Of a stretch of 64,000 bases of DNA, positions 42,564 to 54,222 are shown in pieces. Each line of letters begins with the position of its first letter. Position 1 is the first letter of the stretch. This DNA is from Aradus depressus (lineage: Eukaryota > Arthropoda > Insecta > Hemiptera > Aradidae): contig OY759227.1 of NCBI GenBank assembly GCA_963662175.1, forward strand, positions 9,084,501 through 9,148,500, read 5' to 3'. Position numbers and translations under genes: made by a program. Below the pieces are notes generated by a model. The model saw only the letters and a program-made list of their open reading frames with translations, did no database searches and had not been told where the DNA came from.

Positions 42564-42885
42564 CATCAACATTTCGGTTCACTGACTTTTTTAAATGGCT
42601 ACCGTTACTGGCGATAAGTCGTCCATGAGCTTTAGGATCTCTATGTTTTTTTCTGGAGTAATGCAATTTGATGTATATGTGTAGATTGGAAATACACTAA
42701 ACATTTGAGAAAGTCCCTCCAGAAAATTTCTCTTTAAATGTACAAGTTGTGTTCGAAATGAGGACATCGAAGCCCAAAGCACTCATCAACATTTCGGTTC
42801 ACTGACATTTTGAAATGGCTGCCGTTACTGGAGATAAGTCGTCCATGAGCTTTAGGACCTCAGTCATTTTTTCTGCAGTAATGCA
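42564..42885. repeat. Insertion with two ~100-bp direct repeats, 220 bp apart
   Basis: CATCAACATTTCGGTTCACT starts at 42564 and again at 42784. Both copies continue through AAATGGCT(A/G)CCGTTACTGG and GATAAGTCGTCCATGAGCTT. Between them is unrelated AT-rich sequence. It interrupts LINE coding sequence between the linker and the first RT block. It could be a solo or partial repeat family with terminal direct repeats; no ORF. Confidence 0.75.
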
Positions 42886-44445
42886 ATATGATTTATACTG
42901 TTTCCCCAGCACTCCGCAAACCCGACGGACAAAAACAGACAATGAAAAAGTAGATCTTCTTGCAGCACATCTGAATAACGTTTTTCTTCCTCACAATGAC
43001 ATCCATAACGTCGAACACATGACCCACGTAGAGACGACAATGGATCCCAAGCCATTCCACCCGACTGAAGTACGAACCACCATATTTAAGCTACCACTAC
43101 GTAAATCACCAGGACGCGACTTGATTACCGCCGAACTTCTCCGACAACTACCTGACAAAGGAGTAATATATCTGACCAATATATACAACGCCATACTTAG
43201 ACTGACCTATTTCCCTCTCCTCTGGAAGTTTTCCACAGTTAAATTGATCCTCAAACCTGACAAACCTGCACATGAGCCCTCCTCTTACCGCCCCATTAGC
43301 CTCCTTTCTGTCCTTTCCAAACCTTTCGAAAAATTATTTCTAAAAAGATTATTATCAATAGTAAATTCTCAAAATTTAATCCCCAATCTTCAATTTGCTT
43401 TCGGGAATCACATTCTACCATCCACCAGTGTCACCGCAAGGTAGATCAGATTGCCACAAGTTTAGAAAAAAAGGAATATTGCACTGGGGTTTTTCTCGAC
43501 ATCGAACAAGCGTTCGATCGAGTCTGGCACTCAGGCTTGCTCTATAAACTCCGCACACGACTCCCATTCACATACTACCTCATATTAAAATCGTTTATAC
43601 ATGATAGATTCTCGCAAGTTTCCCAGGAGAACGCTCTATCATTTTTCATCCCGGCGAAAGCTGGCGTGCCACAGGGCAGTGCACTGAGTCCGCTTCTTTA
43701 CTCCCTCTATACATCCGACGTCCCTCAACATCCAGAAACTCTTTTAGCCACATACGCAGACGACACCGCCATTCTCACATCACACACTGACTCAAATCAA
43801 GCCTCAAGTAATCTTCAAAATCACTTAGATTTACTTTCAACCTGGGCCCACTGTTGGCGTATCAAATTCAACTACCACAAATCAGTACATGCTACATTCA
43901 CACTCCGCCACAATAACTGCCCATCAGTCCACATAGATAATCACATTCTACCAACCTCAGAAACGGTCCGCTACCTTGGGCTACACATAGACAGACGACT
44001 AACGTGGAAAGATCACATCAGACTAAAACGAACAGAAATAAAAAGACGCTTCGGACTACTCAAATCATTAATTGGACGACGATCATCACTCTCATTGACT
44101 AACAAACTCACCATTTACAATTCGCTTCTCAAGCCGATATGGACATACGGCTTGGAACTCTGGGGATATGCGGCCAAGTCCAATTTGAACCGGGTTCAAG
44201 CCATGCAGTCCATCATCTTACGACACATCACTAACGCACCATTCTACGTCACTAACAACACCCTTCATAACGATTTACAAGTGCCATTCGTTTCCATAAT
44301 TGTAACTGAGAGATACACAAACTTTCACGCCAAACTCGCCAGTCACGCCAATCCTCTCATTCAAACACTAGCTTCAAATACCCTGCCCACAAACCCACCT
44401 CGCCGGCTCAAACGAACATGGGAGCGTGGCTTGCTCGGGATGTAA
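42886..44445 (+). pseudogene. LINE copy B ORF2, reverse transcriptase to C-terminus
   Basis: The frame gives NEKVDLLAAHLNNVFLPH, LRKSPGRDLITAELLRQLP, YFPLLWKFSTVKLILKPDKPAHEPSSYRPISLLSVLSKPFEKL and then, after one frameshift at about 43441, GVFLDIEQAFDRVWH (first catalytic Asp), AGVPQGSALSPLLYSLY, TYADDTAILTS (catalytic YADD, about 43755) and VRYLGLHIDRRLTW. The Jockey C-terminal block follows: YNSLLKPIWTYGLELWGYA, IILRHITNAPFYVTNNTLHNDLQVPFV. It is largely open, with one frameshift and one insertion upstream, so it is fairly young. Confidence 0.88.
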
Positions 44446-44577
44446 CCTGGCTGCGCTTCTAAACGCCACGCACCTCTGCAGTGCAGTCATCTCACCAGCA
44501 AAAATCATTAATGGCAGTCTTAATTTTGCCGTCATGATGCCTATGTAACATTCTCTTTGTAAATAAATAAATATATT

Positions 44578-46387
44578 ATATTCCTAGTTTGTAAAATAAG
44601 TTACGAAAGTAAATCAAACGTAAACATAATGATTGAATTGATTTCCACACTTAATAATATTGTAAAAAAAAAATGTATTGTAATTTTACCTTTTAAAGTA
44701 TATCCAATGATATAATGGAAAAATATAGAATAATTTCATATATCAGTGCACAACTGGTGATAACACTGCAAATGGATAAAAACTAATCTAAATCTTGAAG
44801 CACATAGCAATTAGAAGGCACTTTTGTAACACTTATAAATAATAAGGAATAGTAAACACAGAATAGGTTAGGAATTTTCACTGTAGATTTGTTTCTTTTA
44901 ACCAGGAAGAGAATAACTCAATAATTCAAGTCCACCTAAACAAAAAGTATAAACATTGATTAGTATTTAATGATATTATTGTAAAACAAAGCTTATTTGT
45001 GTATCTTATAATGAATTATGTCCTTTGCAACTTACTTGAGATGGGATGATTTCTATAGCGATCAAATCCTCGTTCAAAGTTGATTCGATGAATTGGATAT
45101 TAATAATGCTAATCTGTTCTTGTGAGTTATGTCCAAGTTATAGAGAGAATTGCACTTATGTGATGGATTCAAATCGGAGAGACGCTATAGTGATCATGTC
45201 GCCATTTTGAGTACGGGTGGAGGCAAACTGATCAGAGAATGTAATCGATCCCACGTGTAAATCAATTATAAGTAATTTGGCCAACAATACGAATTGTGAT
45301 TATGCAAATAAAAAAAAAATGTATTGTATATTTTTTTTATTACATGGTTGAGGCAATGTAACGTTCTATATGACCGTACATGTTTTTTTTAAATAAAGAA
45401 AAAAGAAAAAAAGTACGGGAAGAGGGGAGTAGGTTCTATGGAGCATGACCACGCCTACGTTACTGAAGTAGTAGAAGGTTATATAGAGGTTACACTGTCT
45501 ACTATCTTCAGAGAGGGGAGGAATACATGTGATGAAGATGAACGGACAGTGGAGTTTTAGCCGAACTAGTGTTGAGTTCCCGACTCCGGTCTTTTGGACC
45601 GAATATATTCCAAATTTGTAATTTCATAATATGATAATATAATATATATATTATATAGTAGTTCAGTATAACCCAAGTTACTTTCCTCCTGGAACAGCAC
45701 CGAGTATGGACCCCTAGTGACCTTAGGATCGGACTGGAAACATAGGATGCAATTGATATCTTCCGATGAACCTCATGAACTTATCGGATGATGGCTGAAA
45801 AGCACTGTAATCTTTGAAAGGGTTGCGTCGCGATTTTACTTAATAAAAGATATTTATTTACTTTTAATCTAAATTGCGGAGATTTTCTCAAAATGATTTG
45901 TCTTTAATAAATTAAAAATGTTTAAAGGATGCCAGACCGCCTATCTAATAGAACGATCATTTAAATTTACTGATTTTAATATATAAATTGGATTTCTATA
46001 AAACCAAAGGCGAAAAGTTCGTTCAGCGAAAAGAGTTTTGAAAAACCAAATTGTTAAATCATTACTGACCTGGGATAGAGCATAGGAACAAACTACTAAA
46101 ATTTAGCAACTCATATTTAAAATGGATATATTTACAATACTAAAAAAATTAATAATAAAAAATAAAAAATAAAAATTATAATATAAAATATAAACCTTAT
46201 TGGCTATTGAAAGCGGTAGAGAGATAATGGGTGAAGACTAATCGGATGCTCATTGGATGCTGGGTCCTGGATATCTCTGCGGGGACTTTCGAGTTGAAAG
46301 GATGACGGCTGGCTGAGTTCCTCCTCAAGGTCTGGACTTCAACGGCTCATCTGGACTGGAGATTCCCTCGAAGGCTGCTGGGTCTGC
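44578..46387. other. 1.8-kb non-coding interval before gypsy element 3
   Basis: No ORF of note. TGTAACGTTCTATATG at about 45356 could be an LTR start and TATATAG-rich sequence at 45625-45660 a promoter, but I found no matching 3' copy. Part of this is probably the 5' LTR and leader of gypsy element 3; the limits are unresolved. Confidence 0.35.
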
Positions 46388-48050
46388 ATGAGTGAACCCA
46401 ATAACAAGAAGCTAACACACCATACAGAAGAAGATATTACTGAAGATTTTGCCCATGAAATTCAAATGAACAAAGTCTCGCAGCAAAGATGTGACAAGAT
46501 AGTTATCGAAGTAGCCATAGAAGGGAAGACTGTCCCAATGGAGCTGGATACGGGAGCGTCTGTGAGCTCCATATCCTACCGGGACTACAAGAGGTTCGGC
46601 TTAAGCAACAAGATCTTCAAGACAGGCGTTCAACTCAAGACGTATACAGAGGAAAATATAAATCCAAGAGGTGTAATTTTTACTCGTTGTCGGTACAAAG
46701 ACTTTACTTTTTATAGGAAACTTTTCATTATTGACCAGGATGTAGACCCCCTTTGCGGGCGTGAATGGCTCCGAGAGGTACGACTGGACTGGGGTGACAT
46801 ATATGCAACTAAAGCTACAACAAAACTTGATGAGCTTCTGATAGAGTACCAAGATCTGTTTAGAAAGGAAGTTGGGAAAATACCTAATGACATGGGACGT
46901 CTGCAACTATTGGAACATGCTCATCCCATCTTCATAAAACCTCGTGTAATCCCTTATTCACTGAAGTCGTTGGTAGAAAAAGAACTGCATAGGTTAGAAG
47001 AGGCCGGGATTATTACTAAAGTTCAACATTCTGACTGGGGGACTCCAATCGTTCCTGTGGTCAAACCAACGGGTGCTGTACGGATTTGTGCTGACTTCAA
47101 GACCACTATAAACAAGTGGATCAAAGATGAGAAGCACCCAATACCACGCATTGAGGACATTTTCAGCCAGATGAACGGAGGCAAGTACTTCTGCACGATC
47201 GACGTTGGCAACGCTTACCTGCATATGCCAATGGATGAGGAGAGTTCCCGACTACAGACCCTGAGCACACATATGGGCCTGTACAAAGTGAATCGGTTAA
47301 TGTTTGGGGTCAAGGTTGCGCCCTCCATTTGGCAGCGATTTATGGACAAAATTTTGCAAGGCTTACCAGGCGTCCAATGTTTCTTTGATGACATCATAAT
47401 TCAGGGGAAAAAGTATGATGAGACTCTGGAACGACTGCACAATGTGCTTAAGATACTTCGTACGAACAATCTGCGGGTCAACCAGGACAAATGTAGGTTC
47501 TTCCAAAGCAGCACTAAGTACCTCGGTCACATAATAGACGAGCACGGTCTCCATAAGTCTGAAGATAAGGTGGAAGCAATAACGAAGGCCAGGAGACCAA
47601 GAAACACGTCAGAGCTGCGAACATTCCTCGGGATAGCTAACTATTACAACAAGTTTATTCCATTGTTAGCGACCATAACAAGACCTCTGAATAAGTTACT
47701 AGGGATGGGACAGCAGTTTAACTGGAATAGGCCGTGTGAAGACGCATTCCAAAGGATCAAGAAAGAAGTAGCCAGTGATCAAATATTGGTACACTTTGAC
47801 CAGTCGAAACCGCTGATTTTGGCAACAGATGCTTCACCGGTGGGTCTTGGAGCAGTCCTGTCTCACCTTTACCCGGACGGAACAGATCGACCTATTGCAT
47901 TCGCCTCACGTACCTTAACGAAGAGCGAGATGAAATATAGCCAAATTGATAAAGAAGCCACGGGTATATTTTGGGGCCTCAAGAAGTTCTACGCTTATTG
48001 CTACGGTAGGAAGTTTGCTCTTATTACTGATCACAAACCAAAAGTTGGGA
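46388..48050 (+). pseudogene. Pol of gypsy element 3: protease, RT, RNase H (long open frame)
   Basis: A continuous ORF from ATG 46388. Retropepsin-like MELDTGASVSSISY (residues ~51-64, catalytic D54TG), PLCGREWLREV closing the protease, and RT with GIITKVQHSDWGTPIVPVVKPTGAVRICADFK, FCTIDVGNAYLHMPMDE, and FFDDIIIQG (about residue 331; the FDD variant of the YxDD motif, common in this K02A2.6-like gypsy group). LRTFLGIANYYNKFIP, RNase H LATDASPVGLGAVLS, SRTLTKSEMKYSQIDKEA, and LITDHKP at ~residue 551 follow. Immediately after DHKP the frame runs into integrase-strand sequence in the wrong frame, so RNase H C-terminus and integrase zinc finger are deleted. No gag is attached. Confidence 0.9.
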
Positions 48051-48061
48051 GTCTCCGTCAG

Positions 48062-48832
48062 GACCTTGGCAGAGAATCCATGTCACTTTGCTACTCCGCA
48101 GGCTGGCATCAACTATTTCATCGTGGTGGATGCCTTTTCTAAGAGGACAGAAGTCATCCAAACCAAATGTACTACTTCGGATTGGTGCATTCGGCAATTA
48201 CAGAAGCTATTCGCGACATTTAGTCTTCCGGCAACCTTAGTATCCGATAATGGACCCCAGTTTAAGTCGAAAGTTTTCTCAGATTTCCTGGTCCAGAATG
48301 GTGTCATTCAGAAGACCATTGCGCCGTTTCATCCTGCTTCGAATGGCCAAGCAGAACGTTTTGTGCAAACTATAAAAAAAGCACTGCGAGCCATGGAAGG
48401 ACAGAAAGGAAATGGGGAGGAAAAACTTTGCCGACTTCGAACGCAACAGGAACGAACGCTTATGTCCTGATGTTTGGAAGAGAGGTGAAGACCCGACTGG
48501 ATCTCATGGTGCCGAAGAAAGAAGTGAGGAGAGAAGATATGGGGAAGAATATGAAAAGAGAATTCCAGTTGGAGGAGAGGGTTCAAGTTAGGTGTTACAA
48601 TGAGAGGGACAAATGGAAGTTCGGGAGCATCATAGGACGGGAAGGTAGAGTCCAGTACCGAGTGAGGCTGGACAGTGGAGTCGTGTGGCGCAGCTGCGCG
48701 CAGGCATGTCAACCAGATCCTAAGGTCTCGATTACCGGCGGAGAGTTGATGTGTATATTTACATATGATTTCATTATTTGTGCAATTAACGTATGTTTTA
48801 TTTCAATAATTCAGTTAGTGTTATGTTTCTAA
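48062..48832 (+). pseudogene. Integrase of gypsy element 3
   Basis: In the +3 frame: FIVVDAFSKRTEVIQT (first Asp), LVSDNGPQFKS (second Asp) and HPASNGQAERFVQTIKKALRAM (catalytic Glu). Then comes a frameshift near 48425, and the C-terminal domain in another frame (YVLMFGREVKTRLDLMVPKK, FQLEERVQVRCYNERDKWKFGSIIGREGRVQYRVRLDSG). All three catalytic residues are present. The N-terminal zinc finger was lost with the deletion at about 48050. A polypurine tract and 3' LTR are not recognisable after 48750. Confidence 0.88.
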
Positions 48833-50145
48833 CCAAAAAAGGTTTATTTATGTGAATATGTTTATATCTATAATATTTAGTACATAATATGAACCTTCTG
48901 ACTCTTGGATCTAGACTGACCATGAACTCTCCACTCCCTCCTGGCTCCTGGACTGGTTCCCCCTCTCCTTCTTCCTTCTCCTCGGCCATCTCGGGATTTT
49001 CGCGGCTCCTCCTCTGAAGCCCCCAATTTAACCTCTGTCAACTTTAATTTGGACATTCCAGGTAGGTTGTAAAAGACTGTATAAATACTCCTACAGGTGA
49101 CTGATGGTCCCTTCTTTTACTGCACCCTGTCAGCTTATTTTAGGCAAGTACTTGATGGAGGCAAAATGGGATAAGCTCCTGGGATACCTGTCTGGTACCT
49201 CTCTCCAGCCTCTTGAATTTAAGGGTTTATTTCTTAATTATATACATATTATTTATTTACTTTACAAACTTTATATTTTAAATACCATTTGGCCTACGCA
49301 AATTGATTACATTACAGCACATGGTGGAGAGAGGCTGACTAGACGATTTATGACTGGAGAAGGAATCATTTTCACCAGAAAACCACCAACTGGATAAGTA
49401 GTACTTTTTATCCACTAAAAAAATGTCAACGGTAAATAATTTAATTTTTAAAAAAATGCCTAAAATGTAATTTCTGATAAAACGTTTAAATTCATAAAAA
49501 TCAAATAAATAGTTATAAGAGTAAATTCATATGTCCTATCTCAGTATTGGTAGCTTATTAACAATTTTTATGATGTGCGGCTTCTTGTATTTTTCATAGT
49601 TTCTCTCGAAAAGGTTATAAAAAAACTTCTATTATATTATTGTCATGAAAAGATATTGAAATACATTGATGTTAAATTTATGTAATCAATAATTTTATTT
49701 TTTGAATCGCCCCTTTTGCAATATTTATATTTATCAATATGTCTGTGTTACCAACAAAAATAGGTAAGAAGGAATCTGTATCGGGTATGTTTACCCCCTC
49801 CTTACAAGAACCCACGATTTAAATAAAAATTAAAACCCTGAGAATATTTATAGCAGTATCCATAGCTGGTTGTCTCATTTGTCGCCCAACTTGTGGGGCA
49901 AAAGGCATTTAAAAAGAAATAATATAAAACAAAAACAGGTAAGAAGAAAAACAGATGAAAATTTTTCGAAGTTCAATTCTCAATGTGCTTTGAGGTCTAT
50001 ATATGAATTTTTTTTATGTTGATTATTGAGTCAAAACCTTTTCACACAGAAGGGCAAGGATGGTAAACACATAAGATACAGAAAGGCGATTAATAATTTT
50101 GTGTATTTCATTTGTAAATTAAGTTTGGAAAAATCCTAATTCAAG
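48833..50145. other. 1.3-kb non-coding interval
   Basis: No gene recognised. ACAGCACATGGTGGAGAGAGG at about 49315-49335 has the look of a retroelement leader, but nothing confirms it. It may include the LTR or leader of the Gag-like remnant that follows. Confidence 0.35.
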
Positions 50146-50690
50146 ATGGCCGATTCAAATCTTGAAGACGAAACTAAAATGGCGCGGGACCAGAACCAGG
50201 AGGTTTCTGTAACAGTCGAAAACATAAACAATGTACTTGACGACCTGAATAGTTGTGTAAATGTACTTGATAGGATAGTAGATCCGGGAGAGGCACAAAC
50301 TGTATGTAATTCGGATCCGGAAAATGAAGTAGGTCCGATAAATGAAAGTCCCGAAAGTAATTAAAGTGGGGATGTAATCCAAATGTTAAACCAGATAAAG
50401 ATAATGTTTCAGGAAAAAAAAAATGATAATGAACAACTTTATCAAGACTATAATGAAAGGTTTAAACAACGTAGTTGGGAATTTAATGACAATGTTAAAC
50501 GATTTATAGATGAAATGAGAAATGATCGTAAACAACGTAGTCAGGAAACTAATGACAATTTTTAACAATTCAAAGAGGAAATAAAAAAAATAATACGGGA
50601 AACTCAAAAAGAAACTAATAACAAAAATGAACAACTTAGTAAGGAACTTAGAGATGACATAAATAGTAGAGGGGAGAGGTATGTTCTGGC
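50146..50690 (+). pseudogene. Coiled-coil Gag-like remnant
   Basis: MADSNLEDETKMARDQNQEV opens a frame with the helical ENINNVLDDLNSCVNVLDRIV. A TAA at 50362 is followed in the same frame by MLNQIKIMFQEKKNDNEQLYQDYNERF, FNDNVKRFIDEMRNDRKQRS, a second TAA at about 50563, and FKEEIKKIIRETQKETNNKNEQLSKEL. The low-complexity, heptad-like Asn/Glu/Lys pattern resembles N-termini of arthropod gypsy Gag proteins. It runs into the minisatellite at about 50690. No capsid or zinc knuckle is seen, so the assignment is tentative. Confidence 0.4.
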
Positions 50691-51035
50691 ACAGGAGCAT
50701 AGGATCACCCTTTCACCACAGGAGAGCAAGAGCAGGGGATCACCCATCCCCACATTCTACCACAGGAGCACAGGATCATCCCATCCCAACATTCTACCAC
50801 AGGAGCACAGGATCACCTCATCCCCCCGTTCTACCACAAGAGCACAGGATCACTCCATCACAACGTTATATCAAAAGAGCATCCCCTCACCTTCACCATC
50901 CTCTAGAATCCTTCAGCTATCTCGCAGGAGTCACCCCCCTCACCTACAGGAGCAGAGCACAGGATCACTCCATCATAACGTTCTACCACAGGAGCAGATG
51001 ATCACCCCTCATCCCAACGATTACAGGAGTACCCC
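50690..51035. repeat. ~37-bp minisatellite (CAGGAGCACAGGATCA)
   Basis: Units of about 37 bp, with the core CCACAGGAGCACAGGATCAC and a variable C-rich tail ATCCCAACGTTCTA, repeat about seven times with some longer irregular units (CTTCAGCTATCTCGCAGGAG). Confidence 0.85.
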
Positions 51036-51412
51036 CTCATCTACACCATGCTCCTGGATCCTTCAGCTACCTCGCAGGAGTCATGCATTTCAACACCCTG
51101 AGCACACCATCCTTCGGTAGGAGCCACACTCCATGCTTTTTAATTCATACAGCTTTAACTTTGGACTAAGAACCTGCAACCCAGAACTTAAATCACCACA
51201 CTACTCTGGATGTAGAACATTCCCGTACATACGACATCTTCATCATATCCATTACGATACTTGAATCTACAACCCACCTCTCCCTAGCTCTATAATACTC
51301 TTTAGGACTAGAGGTACCTTTCCAGGGGTCTCACGGAAACATTCTTCGGTCAACATGTGGTATATTTAACTTAAATTATTTTACATGCTGCTTTTTGTAT
51401 AGGTACCTTAAT
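51036..51412. other. Stretch before the Polinton inverted repeat
   Basis: C/A-rich, no ORF recognised. The outer edge of the left 1252-bp arm is at 51413. Confidence 0.4.
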
Positions 51413-52664
51413 TTCCATTCTTCATTGAATCTTCGTACTGTGAACATCATGGACACTCAATCAAAGAAAAAGAAGGTAGTTAAAAAAAAGCGCGTGATTC
51501 CGAATCCTAAAAAAATTGGAGGAATTCGTAAAATACTCAACATTAATCGTACTCTATCTGAAGAAGCAAAAAATGTTTTCAAGAGTTTTCCATCAATGGC
51601 GCTTAGTAATTTTGATTTGATAAAATTAGCAAAAAATAATAAAATTCAGAATTTTAGAGGGGTTTTCATGAGAGATACCCTACCGAGTAAACCTTATTGT
51701 AAAGAAAACGCTATTTTGAATTTAGATAAAAGTAGTAGTAAAGGCACTCATTGGGTGTGCTACAGGAAAAATGGGAAATACGTTAAATTCTTCGATAGTG
51801 CGGGCACAAGTGGCCCTTCTTCGGAGCTCGTGCGCTATCTGAAAGGGTGTCGTATAAAGTTTGACTGCAAAACCTATCAAAGCCCCAACTCAAATATCTG
51901 TGGTCATTTATGTTTATTATTCCTGTTAAATCTTATAAATTAGACTGTCATTCGTAATTTCATTCATTCATCGTCTGGACGTCGAATGATGCATCTCAGA
52001 AGAGTATATAAAGGCGATAAGAAATCATCACAAACGTTTATTCTACCTAGAACTGTCAAAGGATCAACACCACTGACTAAAGAGAATATTTCCTTTCTTA
52101 GTTTGGTCGGGTACAAAGTATTGTCTTCGTCATGGACATCTTAGATTTGGAACACACAACTTTGGATAGTTCCATAGAAGGCGTGGAATATCATTCTCAT
52201 TACCCTTACGCGTCGAGTAAACTTCAGGCTGGAGATGAAATAAGAATTGCTGTACAACATCAAGACATATACACTTTGCCATCGTACAGTTTTTTTTATT
52301 TAGAAGGTCGGTTTTTGAAAGAGGATGGGACGGCGGTACCAACATCATCCAAATTAAAGAATAATGCATTCGCATTCTTATTTGATGAAATCAGATGTGA
52401 TTTATGTGGAATCGAAATAGATCGGGTTAGAAATCCGGGTATAACTACCACTTTGAAGGGTTTAGTGTCGTACAGAAACGGGTCAGTCAATCTAGAGAGT
52501 CAGGGCTGGTGTTCTCCTAATAGCAGTACTTTGAACATTACATCGCCTGAGGGATATTTCAACGTTTGTATACCTCTCAGCAGCCTTCTTGCTTTCGCAG
52601 AAGATTATAAAAAAGTTATAATTAACGTTAAACAGGAATTGGTGCTTATTAGATCCAGAAGATA
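51413..52664 (+). repeat. Left arm of a 1252-bp inverted duplication (protease-capsid block)
   Basis: This arm and 53690-54941 are inverted copies of exactly equal length, sharing TTCCATTCTTCATTGAATC at the outer end and TTAGATCCAGAAGATA at the inner end. I noticed only a handful of substitutions. Both contain the whole protease gene and the first ~178 codons of the capsid gene. Confidence 0.93.
51449..51943 (+). CDS. Adenain-like cysteine protease, intact copy
   Basis: 164 codons from ATG 51449, chosen because the mirrored copy starts at the same ATG. The N-terminus is very basic (residues 6-22, Lys-rich). The protease core has GTHWVCY with His101, VKFFDSAG with Asp116, Gln144 and NICGHLCLLFL with Cys151. 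That is the His-Asp-Gln-Cys order of adenovirus-type (C5/ULP1-like) proteases, which in adenoviruses mature capsid proteins. The open frame with all four catalytic-site residues contrasts with the inverted copy, which has a stop. It is followed 190 bases later by the capsid-type ORF in the same direction. Confidence 0.85.
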   Translation: MDTQSKKKKVVKKKRVIPNPKKIGGIRKILNINRTLSEEAKNVFKSFPSMALSNFDLIKLAKNNKIQNFRGVFMRDTLPSKPYCKENAILNLDKSSSKGTHWVCYRKNGKYVKFFDSAGTSGPSSELVRYLKGCRIKFDCKTYQSPNSNICGHLCLLFLLNLIN

Positions 52665-52665
52665 G
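52132..52665 (+). pseudogene. Double-jelly-roll-type capsid-like protein, truncated copy
   Basis: It starts MDILDLEHTTLDSSIEGVEYH. The blocks YASSKLQAGDEIRIAVQHQDIYTLP, FFYLEGRFL, NAFAFLFDEIRCDLCGIEIDRVRNPGITTTLKG and PEGYFNVCIPLSSLLAFAEDYKK match the DJR-like protein family of arthropod Polinton-type elements, as I recall it. It ends at 52665 because the inverted repeat arm ends there and the adjoining sequence supplies a TAG. The longer copy (53374-54222) shows about 100 further residues. Confidence 0.8.
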
Positions 52666-53373
52666 TCAGTAGGGGAGGAAAGATGGTTCTGGGTCAATGG
52701 CAAATGCGCAAGATGGTGGCCGTCCCCCACTCCTCTCCCACCATCACCCCCACCACCACCACTCCCCCCACCCTCCCCAGCTCCGAATCACCCACCATCA
52801 TATATCCCCAGCTCAATAAGTTTCCACTCTCCCTCTAAACCTCAATAAGTTTCCGCTCTCCCTATAAACCTCAATAAGTTTCTACTCTCCCTCTAAACCT
52901 CAATAAGTTTCCTATCTCCCTCTAAACCTCAATACGTTTCCGCTCTCCCTCCAAACCCTACTTCAAATTTTTAACCCACCCCTTGCCTGTGCCCCTAATT
53001 TTTTTTAATTAGCCCACTAGCAACAATTTTGATATTTTTTAAGCCTGATTTCGTGACCTTGAACAGGCACATGCGTGTTCAAGCATGTCGAACCCTGCAT
53101 TCGTGTAGCCTACCTTATCATGTCCTATCATCATCATTGTATTCAGTATTATTTTAAACTGGAGTATTATGATACCTACACTTTTGAGCATGCCGTCCTT
53201 CGGTGCCATGAATAGTATTGTATTTAAAATATAATTCAAAGCTCGTCATATTGAGTATATTGTCCATTTGGAGTAATATGTGCGAAAAAATATTTATCTT
53301 CAATTCCAAGCACGCTGTTCTTTGGTGTTATTTGTGAATTCTTGTTTTTTATTATTATATTTTTTTTTTATAT
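52665..53373. other. Spacer between inverted arms, with a 30-bp minisatellite
   Basis: It is C-rich at first (CCACCATCACCCCCACC-like), then has five units of 30 bp (CTCAATAAGTTTCCGCTCTC, 52812-52965), then AT-rich sequence without an ORF. From 53374 the capsid-like gene of the right copy begins on the minus strand. Confidence 0.8.
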
Positions 53374-54222
53374 CTAACATGGTTTGGAAATGACTTTCGT
53401 ATCTATAGGGATTAAGTCATTGTTTACATGTCGAGATATTTGGGGATTCTTTCTCTTGGTGACCCACACTTGTCTTTGTGTAGCAGGTAATAGCGGGTAT
53501 TCGTACAACTCCCAACTCCTGAAGCCAATCGAAATTACTTTCTCCGATCTCAAATGTCGAAGAAGCGATAATCTTCTATATTCATTAACTGTTACGTACG
53601 GGAGTTTCCAACAAAGTTTGGTAAGCTCGATTTTAGCCCTTTCCGCAAGGTTATTTTCATTATTAGACGCGACTAAGTAACAATTGTCGTATCTTCTGGA
53701 TCTAATAAGCACCAATTCCTGTTTAACGTTAATGATAACTTTTTTATAATCTTCTGCGAAAGCAAGAAGGCTGCTGAGAGGTATACAAACGTTGAAATAT
53801 CCCTCAGGCGATGTAATGTTCAAAGTACTGTTATTAGGAGAACACCAGCCCTGACTCTCTAGATTGACTGACCCGTTTCTGTACGACACTAAACCCTTCA
53901 AAGTGGTAGTTATACCCGGATTTCTAACCCGATCTATTTCGATTCCACATAAATCATATCTGATTTCATCAAATAAGAATGCGAATGCATTATTCTTTAA
54001 TTTGGATGATGTTGGTACCGCCGTCCCATCCTCTTCCAAAAACCGACCTTCTAAATAAAAAAAACTGTACGATGGCAAAGTGTATATGTCTTGATGTTGT
54101 ACAGCAATTCTTATTTCATCTCCAGCCTGAAGTTTACTCGACGCGTAAGGGCAATGAGAATGATATTCCACACCTTCTATGGAACTATCCAAAGTTGTGT
54201 GTTCCAAATCTAAGATGTCCAT
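53374..54222 (-). CDS. Double-jelly-roll-type capsid-like protein, longer copy
   Basis: 282 codons from ATG 54222, starting MDILDLEHTTLDSS. It is the same as the left copy for ~178 residues with a few changes (HSHCPYA versus HSHYPYA; RYDLCG versus RCDLCG; GRFLEEDG versus GRFLKEDG). It then continues with YDNCYLVASNNENNLAERAKIELTKLCWKLPYVTVNEYRRLSLLRHL and FRSWELYEYPLLPATQRQVWV, the second half of the jelly-roll family. Relatives are usually longer, so the C-terminus (ending VISKPC) is probably truncated or diverged. It is a structural protein by family; no functional claim is made for this copy. Confidence 0.8.
   Translation of the reverse strand: MDILDLEHTTLDSSIEGVEYHSHCPYASSKLQAGDEIRIAVQHQDIYTLPSYSFFYLEGRFLEEDGTAVPTSSKLKNNAFAFLFDEIRYDLCGIEIDRVRNPGITTTLKGLVSYRNGSVNLESQGWCSPNNSTLNITSPEGYFNVCIPLSSLLAFAEDYKKVIINVKQELVLIRSRRYDNCYLVASNNENNLAERAKIELTKLCWKLPYVTVNEYRRLSLLRHLRSEKVISIGFRSWELYEYPLLPATQRQVWVTKRKNPQISRHVNNDLIPIDTKVISKPC

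Larger units (their letters stand above)
41965..44577 (+). mobile_element. Jockey-like LINE copy B (5'-truncated, with 3' tail)
   Basis: It starts abruptly within the endonuclease (PPDPTYWPTSTAKSPDI at about 41975) and runs through RT to a stop at 44443. A short 3' region ends in AAATAAATAAATATATTATA (about 44560-44577), the kind of simple A/T tail expected of a LINE. A ~320-bp insertion with a 220-bp-spaced direct repeat lies at 42564-42885. Confidence 0.85.

Noticed and set aside
48798..49397. ORFs around 48.8-49.4 kb as genes
   Set aside because: Low-complexity Glu/Gly composition or no motif; more likely remnant LTR/leader.
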